Below are positions 8,769-18,415 of a stretch of 64,000 nt of DNA, piece after piece. The position numbers were made by a program, and so were the translations under genes. This DNA is from Candidatus Schekmanbacteria bacterium (GTDB lineage: Bacteria; CSSED10-310; JACPHN01). Location: assembly GCA_016188575.1 (NCBI GenBank), contig JACPHN010000084.1, positions 1-64,000 on the forward strand. The letters are read 5' to 3'. A model generated the notes under the pieces. That model worked only from the letters and a program-made list of their open reading frames with translations, was not told where the DNA came from and did not search any database. Every line of letters starts with the position of its first letter. Position 1 is the first letter of the stretch.

Positions 8769-10580
8769 TCACCTGGGGACGTTGGCACCGGCAGCATCAG
8801 GTTCCAGGCGCGCCACGACGGAGCTGTCACCGTCGGGAAGAGGAATGCGCACCTTCTGGACGAAGTCGCGGTAGCCTTTCAGTTTGACCTCGATGGTGTG
8901 CTCGCCAGCGTCGAGGCGCACGGGGTAGGGTGTAAAGGCGGCGAAGGCGCCGTCGATAAAGACCTCGCAATCGGTCGGCACGCTTTCGATCGTAATCCGC
9001 TGGTCGGTGACGCTGGGCTCGCCGGAGGCGGGAGTCGGCATCTGAGATTTCGAGCCGTCACCGCCGGACTCGACCGGGAGTGGCGTGGAGGCGGCGGGAA
9101 CCGCGGTCGCCGTCGCATCGACTGTCCCGTCGCCGGGCTTGATGAGCTTGGGCAATATGAAGATGGAGGCAAGCGCAACGACAGCGACCACTGCGAGGAA
9201 GCCGGCAATCGCGGCAATGATCGCAACTTTGGACGGCGAAGCACTGGCGCGCGGCGGAAACGCGAGCTCCCGGGGCACGCCGAGATCGCCCGCGGGGGTC
9301 GGTGGCTCCGGTGCCGAAAAAGGTGGAAAAGCGAGGGGAACACCTTCAGGGGGGGTGGCGGGCGCACCGGAGCTGTCGTCAAACCTCGCCGTAAACTGCG
9401 AGAATGCCTGCTCCATGCCTTCCAATTCAACGGCAACGGTATGGTCACGGCCGCGCCGCACGGGGGCTGGCGCGGCGGCCGCGGACTCGAGCATGGTGGC
9501 GGCCGGATCGACGCGGGCACGCGCCGACGTATCCTCTTTGAGCGGGGACACGGCCAACAGGGTAGCTTCGGATCCGCGGGCGGGCGGATTCATGCGGAGA
9601 TCGTGCGGTTCCGTTTCGGCCGAGCTCACATTCGCCGCGGCCGGCGGCACGAGATCGCCAAGCACATCGGCATCGGAGCTGCCTGGGCGCTCGGCTGGAG
9701 CGCGGCGCGGAGAGCTGTCTCCTTGGAGGGTCCGGCCGAGCTTGCGGGCGAAGCTACCGGACGAGTCGAAGCGCTCGCCGGGTTTCTTCGCCATGGCGCG
9801 GGCGAGAATGCGGTCCAGATCAGTCGGATGAGGCTGGCCGCCGCTGCGGAAAGAGGCGGGGAGATGAACGTCATCATGCAGAATCTGGTGCATGATCTGC
9901 GTGATGGTTTTCCCCGGAAAGGGTTTCCTGCCGGTCAACACCTCGTAGGCGACGACACCGAGGCTGAACTGATCGGCCTTGCCGTCCACCTTCATTCCCA
10001 TGAACTGTTCCGGCGCCATATAGCTTGGTGAGCCGAGGATAGAGCCGGTGCGGGTGATGGAGTTAGAGGCAATACGGGCGACGCCGAAGTCCATCAACTT
10101 GACGATACCGCCTTTGCAGATCATGATGTTGGCGGGCTTGACGTCGCGGTGCACGATACCGCGTTCGTGGGCGTAGTCGAGCGCCGCGGCGACCTGTTCG
10201 ATGATCTTCGCGGTGGCAGCCGGCGACGGCAGGCGTCCCTTGGTCAGCATCGACGCCAGGGTTTGGCCTTTTAGCAGCTCCATGGCGATAAACGGCGTGC
10301 CCTCTACCTCGTCCATGTCAAAAATCGTGACGATGCTGGGGTGCATGAGGCTACCGGAGGCGCGCGCTTCCTGGCGGAAGCGCTCCATGAACTCTCCGTA
10401 CTCCGGCGAGTCGCGGTCGAGGTCGACGCGCAGAATCTTGATCGCGATGGGGCGGCCGATGCGGGCGTCAAACCCTCGGTATACCATGCCCATCGCGCCG
10501 GCACCGATCTTCTCGACGATCGTGTAGCGCCCGAAGGGCCTGCCGTCTTGCTTGGGAGATGGTTCCGAAGGCTGCGCCAT
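8769..10580 (-). CDS. Ser/Thr protein kinase with C-terminal PEGA domain
   Basis: This is a 603-residue Hanks-type kinase. The N-terminal domain has the glycine loop (KIGAGAMGMVYRG), the AIKIL lysine, HRDVKPANIM, DFG and the APE-equivalent (MAPEQF). A long Pro/Ala-rich linker leads to one transmembrane helix (IIAAIAGFLAVVAVVALA), then an outer PEGA domain (IESVPTDCEVFIDG ... AGEHTIEVKLKGY), a fold thought to bind surface components. This topology suggests a sensor kinase with a cytoplasmic catalytic domain. ATG 10580 gives MAQPSEPS; the longer frame to 10652 adds residues unlike the family. Substrates are unknown. Confidence 0.92.
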   Translation of the reverse strand: MAQPSEPSPKQDGRPFGRYTIVEKIGAGAMGMVYRGFDARIGRPIAIKILRVDLDRDSPEYGEFMERFRQEARASGSLMHPSIVTIFDMDEVEGTPFIAMELLKGQTLASMLTKGRLPSPAATAKIIEQVAAALDYAHERGIVHRDVKPANIMICKGGIVKLMDFGVARIASNSITRTGSILGSPSYMAPEQFMGMKVDGKADQFSLGVVAYEVLTGRKPFPGKTITQIMHQILHDDVHLPASFRSGGQPHPTDLDRILARAMAKKPGERFDSSGSFARKLGRTLQGDSSPRRAPAERPGSSDADVLGDLVPPAAANVSSAETEPHDLRMNPPARGSEATLLAVSPLKEDTSARARVDPAATMLESAAAAPAPVRRGRDHTVAVELEGMEQAFSQFTARFDDSSGAPATPPEGVPLAFPPFSAPEPPTPAGDLGVPRELAFPPRASASPSKVAIIAAIAGFLAVVAVVALASIFILPKLIKPGDGTVDATATAVPAASTPLPVESGGDGSKSQMPTPASGEPSVTDQRITIESVPTDCEVFIDGAFAAFTPYPVRLDAGEHTIEVKLKGYRDFVQKVRIPLPDGDSSVVARLEPDAAGANVPR

Positions 10581-10697
10581 GACTGCGTAACGCGCGATAG
10601 AGCGGTACTCGTTAGAGGCCTGTTGGCGGACAACCCCATTATACGGCGTCAATGGGGTTCCGACAAGACGCGCGGGGGCTCATTCGGCCCCCCGTAG

Positions 10698-10726
10698 TTG
10701 ACAGGTGGCCAATCTACGTGTAGAGT
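10698..10726 (+). promoter_or_regulatory. tRNA-Met promoter
   Basis: A perfect TTGACA (10698-10703), 17-bp spacer and TAGAGT (10721-10726) lie directly ahead of the tRNA. The predicted start is about eight bases before the mature 5' end. Confidence 0.8.
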
Positions 10727-10740
10727 AGCGGTTCTTGTGG

Positions 10741-10813
10741 GGCGGCATAGCTCAGTCGGTAGAGCAGTGGAATCATAATCCACGTGTCCGGGGTTCAAGT
10801 CCCTGTGCCGCCA
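10741..10813 (+). tRNA. tRNA-Met (CAT)
   Basis: A full cloverleaf is drawn: acceptor GGCGGCA/TGCCGCC, D stem GCTC/GAGC, anticodon stem GTGGA/TCCAC around loop ATCATAA (anticodon CAT), and T stem CGGGG/CCCTG with TTCAAGT. The discriminator is A and CCA is not encoded. The body resembles elongator Met rather than initiator, since the acceptor pair 1-72 is G-C. A lysidine-modified Ile2 tRNA cannot be fully excluded. Confidence 0.95.
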
Positions 10814-10897
10814 CTTCCCAGACGCGTCGGCGCGGCGCGCCCCGTGCACCGTCGCGGGGGATGTGCTGGAGCCGCGCTTTCGGTGCGGCCCCAGCGG

Positions 10898-11596
10898 TCA
10901 GGCGATCTGCACGACGATGTCGTTCAGAATGGTTCCGGCGCGCGCCATGTGGTCGGCGCTGTTTGATAGGTGGCGGTACACTTCTCGCCGCTTCAGAGCA
11001 TTCATGACGTACTGAAAAGCCTCGGCGCCGGCGCCCTCGCAGTTGCGGCGGAGTCTGTCCAACTGCTCGTCGGCGCTGAAGAGGTTTGCCAGGGCCCTGC
11101 GGTAGACCTTTTCCACGCTGCGCTCGGACTTGAGGACAATGATGACGTCCTGCTCGACCTCGCCGGGAGCCGTGGAAAGCTTCCCGTACCCGCGCCGTAG
11201 TGCCACCGCTCCGTTGCGGATCAAGTGGCAGATCTCGATCATGTGCGGATCGGGCGAGACGCCGAAGACTTCCATCTCGCGCACGGTGGTTTTCGCGTAG
11301 TTGACCACGACATCGATGGAGTCGATCGCCCGGTAGATATCCTCGCGGTCCATGGGAGTCGCAAAGGCGCGGCTCAGAACCTCGATGTTCCGCCGCTTGA
11401 GGTCGTCGCCCTGGTGCTCCATCTCGCGCACGGTCAGCGCCTTTTCGGCCTGCCCCGTCTCCATGAACTCGACGAGGGCCTGCGTCGTGCTGGCCAGGAG
11501 GTCACATTGCTCGTTGATGAGGCCATAGAAGTCGGGGACCCTGGGAAGGACTTTGCCGACGAGCCTGGAAAGAAAAGACCTGGAACCCTCACTCAT
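10898..11596 (-). CDS. DUF47 (PhoU-like) phosphate transport partner
   Basis: This 232-residue all-helical protein belongs to the DUF47/PhoU-like family, which normally accompanies PiT-type transporters and is thought to control them. Typical segments are FYGLINEQCDLL, MEHQGDDLKRRNIEVLSRAF and the C-terminal NSADHMARAGTILNDIVVQI. It lies 98 bp downstream of the PiT gene on the same strand, so co-transcription is likely. ATG 11596 (MSEGSRSFLSRL) is used; the frame is open further upstream but without family sequence. Confidence 0.9.
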   Translation of the reverse strand: MSEGSRSFLSRLVGKVLPRVPDFYGLINEQCDLLASTTQALVEFMETGQAEKALTVREMEHQGDDLKRRNIEVLSRAFATPMDREDIYRAIDSIDVVVNYAKTTVREMEVFGVSPDPHMIEICHLIRNGAVALRRGYGKLSTAPGEVEQDVIIVLKSERSVEKVYRRALANLFSADEQLDRLRRNCEGAGAEAFQYVMNALKRREVYRHLSNSADHMARAGTILNDIVVQIA

Positions 11597-11694
11597 GCCA
11601 ATCTCCGGCGGTTGACGGTGAACAATGGCGAAGCAGGCCCGCGCTCGTTGCCGGAAGCGGTAGAAACCATGCGACGCGAGCAGCGGACATGCGA

Positions 11695-12738
11695 TCACGA
11701 TCCGAGTACGGAACGCATGGCGAAATACGTGACAATGGCCACCAGGGCGGCGCCCGGCATGGTGATCACCCAGGTGCTCACGATGTCCGTTGCCTTGGCC
11801 CAGCGCACCGCCTTGGGACGTTCCGAGGAGCCGATGCCCATGATCGATGAGCTGACGACGTGGGTCGTCGACACCGGCGCTCCCAGGGCAGACGCGGAGA
11901 GGATGACGGCAGCGGAGGTGAGCTGAGCGCCAAGCGCGTGGATAGGCCGGACCTTGTAGATCCCAAAACCGACCGTTCGGACAATGCGCCAACCCCCGGA
12001 GAGGATGCCTAACGTGATGGCAGAAGCACATGCCAGCGTCACCCACGTCGGCACTTCGAACCGCGCCTGGCGTCCAGAAAGCAGAAGCACGAGCGTAATG
12101 ATTCCCATGCTCTTCTGAGCGTCATTTGCCCCATGTGAAAAGGCGAGGCCGGCGGCGGTGAGGAACTGCAGGCCGCGCAGCGGCTTGTTGACGCTTGGCC
12201 GTGCTCCCCGCAGGACGAAGCACAAGAGGCGGTGCATGGTGAAGCCAACCCAAAAGCCGATCAACGGTGAGAGCACGAGGGCCAACAGGACTTTCGTGAC
12301 GCCCACGAGCCGATAATTCGCCAGCTCTTGCAGGCCCCACACGACGTGATCCGAACCGACGGCGACAACCACAGCGCCCGCAAGCCCCCCCACGAGAGCG
12401 TGGGAAGAGGAAGAAGGAATCCCGAACCACCAGGTCAGGATATTCCAGAAAATGGCGCCAACGATGCCGCAGAGGATAATGCCGGTGGACACGAGGGGAG
12501 GGAGGTCACCGATGGTGACGACTTTTCCGATCGTGTTTGCCACCGCGGTGCCGCCCAGTAGCGGGCCGAGGAACTCGCAGGTGCCGACGATGATGACGGA
12601 CTGAATCGGCGTCATCGCTCGTGAAGCGATCGTGGTCCCGATGATGTTCGAAGCATCGTGGAATCCGTTGGTATAGTCGAACAACAGGACGAACCCGATG
12701 GTGGCAACGGCCAAAACGGCCACCTCGCTGCTGCCCAC
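11695..12738 (-). CDS. PiT-family inorganic phosphate transporter
   Basis: This is a low-affinity phosphate permease of about 347 residues with 10 or so membrane helices. The two inverted PiT signatures are clear: FDYTNGFHDASN near the N-terminus and FSHGANDAQKSMG in the second half, each with its companion (IPSSSSHALVGG; APVSTTHVVSSSIMG). GTG 12738 is chosen: GGGAGG lies seven bases upstream, and the alternative ATG at 12807 sits inside the predicted -10 box. It forms a unit with the DUF47 gene and is divergent from the leucine operon. Confidence 0.92.
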   Translation of the reverse strand: MGSSEVAVLAVATIGFVLLFDYTNGFHDASNIIGTTIASRAMTPIQSVIIVGTCEFLGPLLGGTAVANTIGKVVTIGDLPPLVSTGIILCGIVGAIFWNILTWWFGIPSSSSHALVGGLAGAVVVAVGSDHVVWGLQELANYRLVGVTKVLLALVLSPLIGFWVGFTMHRLLCFVLRGARPSVNKPLRGLQFLTAAGLAFSHGANDAQKSMGIITLVLLLSGRQARFEVPTWVTLACASAITLGILSGGWRIVRTVGFGIYKVRPIHALGAQLTSAAVILSASALGAPVSTTHVVSSSIMGIGSSERPKAVRWAKATDIVSTWVITMPGAALVAIVTYFAMRSVLGS

Positions 12739-12802
12739 GCCTGCCTCCCTGCCACGCTGCTGGCGGACCGACCACAGATCGTTCACTGCGAAACCGCTTA
12801 TG

Positions 12803-12831
12803 GTCATAATTCTCTGCAAGACAAATCGCAA
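12803..12831 (-). promoter_or_regulatory. promoter of the pit-DUF47 operon
   Basis: On the minus strand TTGCGA (12831-12826), a 17-bp spacer and TATGAC (12808-12803) are found. The start falls near 12796, about 58 bases before GTG 12738. Confidence 0.6.
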
Positions 12832-12858
12832 GGGGCGCGTGCTGCTGCCTCTGCGTGC

Positions 12859-12887
12859 TTGACGAGGGGGGCGGACACCTCTATGAT
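12859..12887 (+). promoter_or_regulatory. promoter of the leucine-degradation operon
   Basis: TTGACG (12859-12864), a 17-bp spacer and TATGAT (12882-12887) match the sigma70 consensus at 5 of 6 in each box. The start is near 12894, which argues against the GTG at 12896 as start codon and for ATG 12929. Confidence 0.7.
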
Positions 12888-12928
12888 ACGCGGCGGTGCG
12901 GGGCGGTAGAGAGCGCCCCGAAGCGCTC

Positions 12929-14566
12929 ATGCGGGCCCCGGCAAAGGTTGTTGACGCAGTGGCGGTACTGATTTCGAACATCAACGCGCGGTCGGCCGAG
13001 TTCCGGGAGAACGAAGCGCACTACCGCGATGTGCTCGGACTGCTTCGCGAGCGGTCCCGCCTTATCCGCAAGGGCGGCCCGCCGCGCGCCCATGAGGTTC
13101 ACCAGCAGCGCGGCAAGCTGTTCGTGCGCGAGCGTGTGGCGCGGCTCCTGGACCCCGACACGCCCTTCCTGGAGCTCAGCGCACTCGCCGCCTGGGACAT
13201 GCACGATGGAGCCGTCCCGTGCGCCGGCATCGTCACCGGCATTGGCTCGGTGAGCGGCCGTCAATGCGTGATCGTGGCTAACGACGCCACGGTCAAGGGC
13301 GGGACGTATTTTCCCGAGACCATCAAGAAGCACATTCGCGCTCAGGAAATCTCCTGCGAGAACCACGTGCCCACGATCTACCTCGTCGATTCCGGTGGAG
13401 TTTTTCTCCCGATGCAGTCGGAGGTGTTCCCGGACAAGGAACACTTTGGAAACATCTTCTATAACCAGGCGATCCTCTCGGCGCGCTCCATCCCGCAAGT
13501 AGCGGTAGTCATGGGCATGTGTACGGCCGGGGGCGCCTACGTGCCGGCGATGTGCGACGAGAACGTGATCGTCCAGGGCACCGGGACCATCTACCTGGCG
13601 GGCCCGCCGCTGGTGAAAGCGGCGACGGGGGAAGAGGTCAGCGAGGAGGAGCTCGGTGGGGGCGCCATGCATTCGCGGATCTCGGGAGTGACGGATCACC
13701 TGGCCAAAGATGATCAGCACGCCATCGAGATCGCGCGGTCGATCGTCGCCCACCTGAACACGGTCAAGCGCGTCGAGCTCGACCTCGCCGCTCCCGAGGA
13801 CCCCCTTTACCCGGCCGAGGAGCTCTACGGCATTCTGCCCAAAGATCCGCGCCGGCCGTACGAGGTGACGGAAGTGATCGCGCGCCTGGTCGACGGCTCG
13901 CGCTTTCACGAATTCAAGGGCGAGTTCGGCAAGACCCTGGTGTGCGGCTTCGCACACTGGATGGGCTATCCCGTGGGGATCGTGGCCAACCGCGGAGTGC
14001 TCTTCTCGGAATCCGCCCAGAAAGGCGCTCACTTCGTTTCGCTATGCGCACGCCGCAAGGTGCCGCTGGTGTTCATGCAGAACATCACGGGATTCATGGT
14101 GGGGCGCCGCTACGAAGAGGGCGGGATAACCAAGGACGGTGCCAAGATGGTGCAGGCCGTGGCGACCGCCGCTGTTCCGAAGATCACCATCATCATCGGC
14201 GCCTCGCACGGGGCGGGGAACTACGCAATGTGCGGGCGCGGTTACAAGCCACGGTTTCTCTTTACGTGGCCCGGCTCGCGCATCTCGGTAATGGGCGCCG
14301 AGCAGGCGGCACAGGTTCTCGTAACGGTGAAGCGGGAGCAACTCGCGCGCAGCGGCAAGGCGTTGACCGCCAAAGAAGAGGAAGAAATTCGCCGGCCGAT
14401 CCTCGAGAAGTACGAGCGCGAGGGAAGCCCGTATTACGCCACGGCGCGCCTGTGGGATGACGGGATCTGCGATCCGGGCGAAACGCGAACCGTGGTCGCG
14501 CTGGCGCTCAGCACATGCCTGAACGCGCCGATCTCCGAGACCGCTTTTCCCGTGTTCAGAATGTAA
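12929..14566 (+). CDS. mccB: methylcrotonyl-CoA carboxylase beta (carboxyltransferase) subunit
   Basis: This 545-residue carboxyltransferase moves CO2 from carboxybiotin to 3-methylcrotonyl-CoA in leucine and isovalerate breakdown. Family landmarks are [47 protein letters not shown], and in the second half [16 protein letters not shown] and [14 protein letters not shown]. These fit methylcrotonyl-CoA better than propionyl-CoA carboxylase. It heads a tight five-gene operon with the hydratase, biotin carboxylase, biotin carrier and HMG-CoA lyase, which fixes the pathway. Geranyl-CoA carboxylase is a less likely alternative. Confidence 0.93.
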   Translation: MRAPAKVVDAVAVLISNINARSAEFRENEAHYRDVLGLLRERSRLIRKGGPPRAHEVHQQRGKLFVRERVARLLDPDTPFLELSALAAWDMHDGAVPCAGIVTGIGSVSGRQCVIVANDATVKGGTYFPETIKKHIRAQEISCENHVPTIYLVDSGGVFLPMQSEVFPDKEHFGNIFYNQAILSARSIPQVAVVMGMCTAGGAYVPAMCDENVIVQGTGTIYLAGPPLVKAATGEEVSEEELGGGAMHSRISGVTDHLAKDDQHAIEIARSIVAHLNTVKRVELDLAAPEDPLYPAEELYGILPKDPRRPYEVTEVIARLVDGSRFHEFKGEFGKTLVCGFAHWMGYPVGIVANRGVLFSESAQKGAHFVSLCARRKVPLVFMQNITGFMVGRRYEEGGITKDGAKMVQAVATAAVPKITIIIGASHGAGNYAMCGRGYKPRFLFTWPGSRISVMGAEQAAQVLVTVKREQLARSGKALTAKEEEEIRRPILEKYEREGSPYYATARLWDDGICDPGETRTVVALALSTCLNAPISETAFPVFRM

Positions 14567-14578
14567 GGAGGAGCGGCA

Positions 14579-15379
14579 GTGAGCGACCGGGCCAGCAGCT
14601 ACGAGACCATTCGGTACGCCGTTGATGGCCGCGGTGTCGCGACAGTGGCGCTGTACCGCCCCGAGGTGCGCAATGCATTCAACGAGCGCATGATCGCGGA
14701 GCTCTCGGAGGTGTTTTCGCAGGTATCCGGCGATCCCGGCATGCGTGCGGCAGTACTGCGAGGTGAAGGGCGGAGCTTTTGCGCCGGCGCGGATACGAAG
14801 TGGCTAAGGCAGTCGGTGACCTTTGGCGAGGAGCGCAACCTCAGCGACGCGCGGGCGATGGCGGCGATGTACGAGGCGATCGATCGCTGCGCGGTACCGG
14901 TGATCGGGCTGGTCCACAGCGGGGCCTTTGGCGGCGCTTGTGGGTTGGCAGCGGTGTGTGACGTGGTGGTGGCGGCATCCGACGCCGTGTTTGGGCTCAC
15001 CGAAGTGCGCCTGGGCATCATTCCCGCAGTGATCTCGGCTCCAGTGGTGCGCAAGATCGGCCTGGCCGCGGCGCGGCGATACTTTCTGACCGGGGAGCGA
15101 TTCGACGCGGACACGGCGCTGCGCCTCGGCCTCGTTAACGAGGTGGTGGCCGAATCCCAGCTCGGCAGCGTCGCGGAGCGCATCGTCGGTGAGATTTTGC
15201 GCTCGGGCCCGCGCGCGGTTCGCGCTTGTAAGGCGCATCTCCACCTGATCTCGCAGCTCTCCTATGGTGAGGCGTTGGAGCAGTCGGCGGCGGTCATTGC
15301 CGGCCTCCGGGTAACCCCCGAAGCGCAGGAGGGGCTGACCGCCTTCCTGGAGAAACGGCGGCCATCCTGGATCGACTAG
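14579..15379 (+). CDS. methylglutaconyl-CoA hydratase (crotonase family)
   Basis: This is a 266-residue crotonase-fold enzyme, predicted to hydrate 3-methylglutaconyl-CoA to HMG-CoA. The oxyanion-hole regions are GRSFCAGADTKWL and HSGAFGGACGLAAVCD, and the active-site segment is FGLTEVRLGIIPAVIS. It starts with GTG, twelve bases after mccB, under a strong AAGGAGG site. The exact substrate rests on operon context; by sequence alone it is an enoyl-CoA hydratase-family protein. Confidence 0.88.
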   Translation: MSDRASSYETIRYAVDGRGVATVALYRPEVRNAFNERMIAELSEVFSQVSGDPGMRAAVLRGEGRSFCAGADTKWLRQSVTFGEERNLSDARAMAAMYEAIDRCAVPVIGLVHSGAFGGACGLAAVCDVVVAASDAVFGLTEVRLGIIPAVISAPVVRKIGLAAARRYFLTGERFDADTALRLGLVNEVVAESQLGSVAERIVGEILRSGPRAVRACKAHLHLISQLSYGEALEQSAAVIAGLRVTPEAQEGLTAFLEKRRPSWID

Positions 15380-15403
15380 CCCGATATTTCTGGGAGCGGC
15401 GGC

Positions 15404-16924
15404 ATGTTTGACTGCATTCTGGTGGCCAATCGCGGAGAGATTGCCGTGCGCATCCTGCGCACAGCTCGTGAGCTCGGTGTGCGCACCGTCGCTGTGCACT
15501 CGGAGATTGACGCGACGGCACCGCACGTGCTGCTTGCCGACCGCGCGTGCTGCATCGGGCCGGCGGGCGCCAGCGACAGCTATCTGTGCATCGACAAGCT
15601 CATCGACGCGGCGCGAAGCCACGGGGCGTGTGCGGTTCACCCGGGCTATGGGTTTCTGTCGGAGAATGCCGACTTTGCCGACGCTTGCATCGATGCGGGC
15701 CTGACGTGGATCGGGCCGGGGCCGGCGGCGATTCGCGCGATGGGCGACAAGACGCGGGCGCGGGCAATCGCCGCGCGGGCGGGGGTGGCCAGCGTGCCGG
15801 GCGGAGCCGGGCTGGCCAGCGCCGCCGAGCTGGCGCGCACCGCACAGGAGCTCGGTCTGCCCGTGCTGCTGAAAGCCGCGGCTGGCGGCGGCGGCAAGGG
15901 AATGCGCCGCATCGACCGCCTCGCCGAGGTCGATGACGCCTGGGCGGCCGCACGACGCGAGGCAAAGGCAGCGTTCGGTGACGACACCATGCTCGTCGAA
16001 AAGCTGCTCTATCCGGCGCGCCACGTCGAGATTCAGATCGTGGCCGACCAACATGGCCGCGTCTGCGCCTTCGCGGAGCGCGAATGCTCCCTGCAGCGCC
16101 GCCACCAGAAGATTATCGAGGAATCGCCCTCCACCGCCGTCGATGCGGAGCTGCGGGAGCGCATGCAGGAGGCGGCCTGCGCCATTGCGCGTGAGGCCGG
16201 CTACGTCAACGCGGGGACGCTCGAATTCCTTGTCGACCAGTCCGGCGCGTACTACTTTCTCGAAATGAACACGCGGCTGCAGGTCGAGCACCCCGTAACC
16301 GAGCTCGTGTCGGATCTCGATCTCGTCCGCCTGCAACTGGAAATCGCCGCGGGCGGTCCACTGTCGGCCAACGGCACGCGCTCGGCGCCGCGGGGGCACG
16401 CGATCGAAGCGAGGTTGTACGCCGAGGACCCCGAGCGGGGTTTCCTGCCCACCAGCGGCAGGATCGCGGTGTTGGAGTGGCCGCGCATGCCGGGCATCCG
16501 GGTCGACGCGGGAATCCACGAAGGCTCCGCGATCAGTAGCTACTACGACCCAATGCTTGCCAAGATCATTGCCTGGGCACCTCAGCGCGAGCATACCCGG
16601 CGCCGGCTGGTCTCCGCGCTCGAGGACACGGTGGTGCTCGGCGTGAAAACGAACCAGGCGTTTCTCCGCGATCTCCTGGAGGATCGGACATTTGCGTGTG
16701 GAGCGACGTTTACCCACACCGTGGAGGAATGGCTGCGAGAGGAGCCCCCCAAACACGTGGTCATCGACGATGCCGTGCTGCTGGCCGCGGCCCTGGCACC
16801 GCCGGCGGCCAGCGCTGGGGCGGGTGGGACAGCCGAAAATCGGCCAGCGCTCGGTGGGAGCCCCGACCCGTACTCACCATGGCGGACAGTCGGCCATTGG
16901 CGCGGTCTGGAGCCGCCGCCATGA
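15404..16924 (+). CDS. biotin carboxylase subunit of methylcrotonyl-CoA carboxylase
   Basis: This 506-residue ATP-grasp biotin carboxylase carboxylates the biotin of the carrier encoded next. Landmarks are ILVANRGEIAVRILRTARELG, HPGYGFLSENADFA, the glycine loop AAAGGGGKGMRRI, ECSLQRRHQKIIEE and the catalytic MNTRLQVEHPVTE. Most MccA proteins are about 650-680 residues with the carrier attached; here the protein ends after the biotin carboxylase domain plus a short Ala-rich tail. The stop overlaps the next ATG (ATGA), so the function is split over two coupled genes. Confidence 0.92.
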   Translation: MFDCILVANRGEIAVRILRTARELGVRTVAVHSEIDATAPHVLLADRACCIGPAGASDSYLCIDKLIDAARSHGACAVHPGYGFLSENADFADACIDAGLTWIGPGPAAIRAMGDKTRARAIAARAGVASVPGGAGLASAAELARTAQELGLPVLLKAAAGGGGKGMRRIDRLAEVDDAWAAARREAKAAFGDDTMLVEKLLYPARHVEIQIVADQHGRVCAFAERECSLQRRHQKIIEESPSTAVDAELRERMQEAACAIAREAGYVNAGTLEFLVDQSGAYYFLEMNTRLQVEHPVTELVSDLDLVRLQLEIAAGGPLSANGTRSAPRGHAIEARLYAEDPERGFLPTSGRIAVLEWPRMPGIRVDAGIHEGSAISSYYDPMLAKIIAWAPQREHTRRRLVSALEDTVVLGVKTNQAFLRDLLEDRTFACGATFTHTVEEWLREEPPKHVVIDDAVLLAAALAPPAASAGAGGTAENRPALGGSPDPYSPWRTVGHWRGLEPPP

Positions 16925-17451
16925 AGACTCTGCGCCTCGCCAGCGGTGATCGCCTGTTCGAGCTGGCCGTTGAGCGGCACCAGGACGCGTGCGATCTCGT
17001 CATTCGCGAGGAGGGCGAGGGGCCACGGGTCTTTCACGCGTCGGCGCATACCCTGGGAAGCCGCATCTTCATTCGCGACTCGGCGGGAAATGGATGTCTG
17101 TATGCGGGCATTCGCGACCGCGGCGGGGTGTGGGTTGCCTGGAGGGGTAACACGGTCTACTTGGAGCTCGCGAAAGGCGGATCGCGAGGCATCGGGGATC
17201 ACACCCGTGCCAGCGAGGTCGCCGCGCCGATCAACGGCCGCGTCGTCGAGGTCCGGGTTACCGCCGGCCAGCGGGTTGCCCGGGGGCAGGTTCTCGGGTT
17301 ACTCGAAGCCATGAAGACGGAGGTGCGGCTGGAGGCTCCCCGGGCGGCAGTCATCACGGAAGTGGCGATTGCCCCCGGCGACCTCGTGGATCTTGGCCAG
17401 ATCGCGTTTCGACTGGATCCGAATAGCAGCGAGGAGCTCGATGAAGAATGA
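16921..17451 (+). CDS. biotin carboxyl carrier protein of methylcrotonyl-CoA carboxylase
   Basis: The 176-residue product matches the C-terminal part of fused MccA proteins. An N-terminal strand-rich region (1-90) probably corresponds to the BT/interaction domain. The biotinyl domain is at about 98-170, with the biotinylated Lys132 in GLLEAMKTEVRLEAP. It starts inside the end of the biotin carboxylase gene (ATGA) and overlaps the next gene by 11 bases, showing tight coupling. A frameshift from a fused ancestor is possible, but both parts have intact starts and ends. Confidence 0.9.
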   Translation: MKTLRLASGDRLFELAVERHQDACDLVIREEGEGPRVFHASAHTLGSRIFIRDSAGNGCLYAGIRDRGGVWVAWRGNTVYLELAKGGSRGIGDHTRASEVAAPINGRVVEVRVTAGQRVARGQVLGLLEAMKTEVRLEAPRAAVITEVAIAPGDLVDLGQIAFRLDPNSSEELDEE

Positions 17452-18361
17452 CGGCGCCGTCCGGATCGTCGAGGTAGGACCGCGCGACGGCCTGCAAAAC
17501 GAAAGCGTCACCATTCCAACTGAGGTCAAGGTCGCTTTCGTTGAAGCGCTCGCCAAGTGCGGCGCCGCCGAAATCGAGGTGGGAGCGTTCGTGTCGCCGC
17601 GACGTATTCCGCAACTGGCCGACTCGGACGAAGTCTTTCTGCGCATCCGGCGAGAGCCGGGCATCCTCTACTCGGCACTCGTACCAAACTCCGTCGGCTT
17701 GGAGCGGGCGCTCGAAGTAGGCGTCGACAAGGTTTCGATCTTCACGGCGGCGTCGGAGACCTTCAACCTGAAAAACATCAACGTTACGATCGCGGGATCG
17801 ATGAAACGATTTCAGCCCGTCGTGGACGACGCCAGGGCGGCGGGGCTACCGGTCCGCGGGTACGTCTCCACCGCCTTCCACTGCCCCTATGAGGGCCGGG
17901 TTGCCCCGGACGCCGTGGTGACCGTCGTCGAGCAGCTCCTCGAGCTCGGCGTTGACGAGATATCGCTCGGGGACACCATTGGCAAGGCCTCGCCTGAAGA
18001 CGTGAAGCACTGCCTGGATGCCGTGCTGAAAGTGGCACCGGTCGCCAAGATCGCGCTGCACTTTCACGACACGTACGGCATGGCAGTTGCCAACTCGATC
18101 GCGGCTGCGCTCGGGTACGACATCGCGACTTTTGACGCAGCCGCGGGCGGTCTCGGGGGTTGCCCATACGCTCCCGGCGCCACCGGCAATGTCGCGACGG
18201 AAGACCTCGTGTATGCGTTCAAGTCGATGGGGATCCCCACGGGTGTCAACCTCGACGGCATCGTCTCGGCCGTCTCGCGTATCGTCGACTACTTGGGCCG
18301 GCCGATCGCGTCTCACCTCGGACGTGTTTTCCTAACGCGGGGGGCGGTCGGCTCCCGCTAG
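17441..18361 (+). CDS. hydroxymethylglutaryl-CoA lyase
   Basis: This 306-residue TIM-barrel lyase splits HMG-CoA into acetoacetate and acetyl-CoA, the last step of leucine catabolism. It begins with the family opening VEVGPRDGLQNE, has the metal-binding HFHDTYGMA, and carries the signature GGLGGCPYAPGATGN with the active-site Cys. ATG 17441 has GAGGAG just upstream and overlaps the carrier gene. No isovaleryl-CoA dehydrogenase or thiolase is in this operon. Confidence 0.94.
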   Translation: MKNDGAVRIVEVGPRDGLQNESVTIPTEVKVAFVEALAKCGAAEIEVGAFVSPRRIPQLADSDEVFLRIRREPGILYSALVPNSVGLERALEVGVDKVSIFTAASETFNLKNINVTIAGSMKRFQPVVDDARAAGLPVRGYVSTAFHCPYEGRVAPDAVVTVVEQLLELGVDEISLGDTIGKASPEDVKHCLDAVLKVAPVAKIALHFHDTYGMAVANSIAAALGYDIATFDAAAGGLGGCPYAPGATGNVATEDLVYAFKSMGIPTGVNLDGIVSAVSRIVDYLGRPIASHLGRVFLTRGAVGSR

Positions 18362-18415
18362 CTCATTCTTTGGCGCGCTCTGGCGCACGAGGATACCGTC
18401 TCAGGAGGCAACCAC

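Noticed and set aside
10649-10849. Minus-strand frame of 66 codons over the tRNA (contains RDLNPGHVDYDSTALPTELC)
   Set aside because: It is the reverse complement of the tRNA-Met gene and its promoter, a classic false protein call.
12896-12928. GTG 12896 as start of mccB
   Set aside because: It falls at the predicted transcription start of a strong promoter and has no ribosome site; ATG 12929 is preferred.
12881-14032. 383-codon minus-strand frame inside mccB
   Set aside because: The plus-strand gene has full carboxyltransferase motifs; the antisense frame has none.
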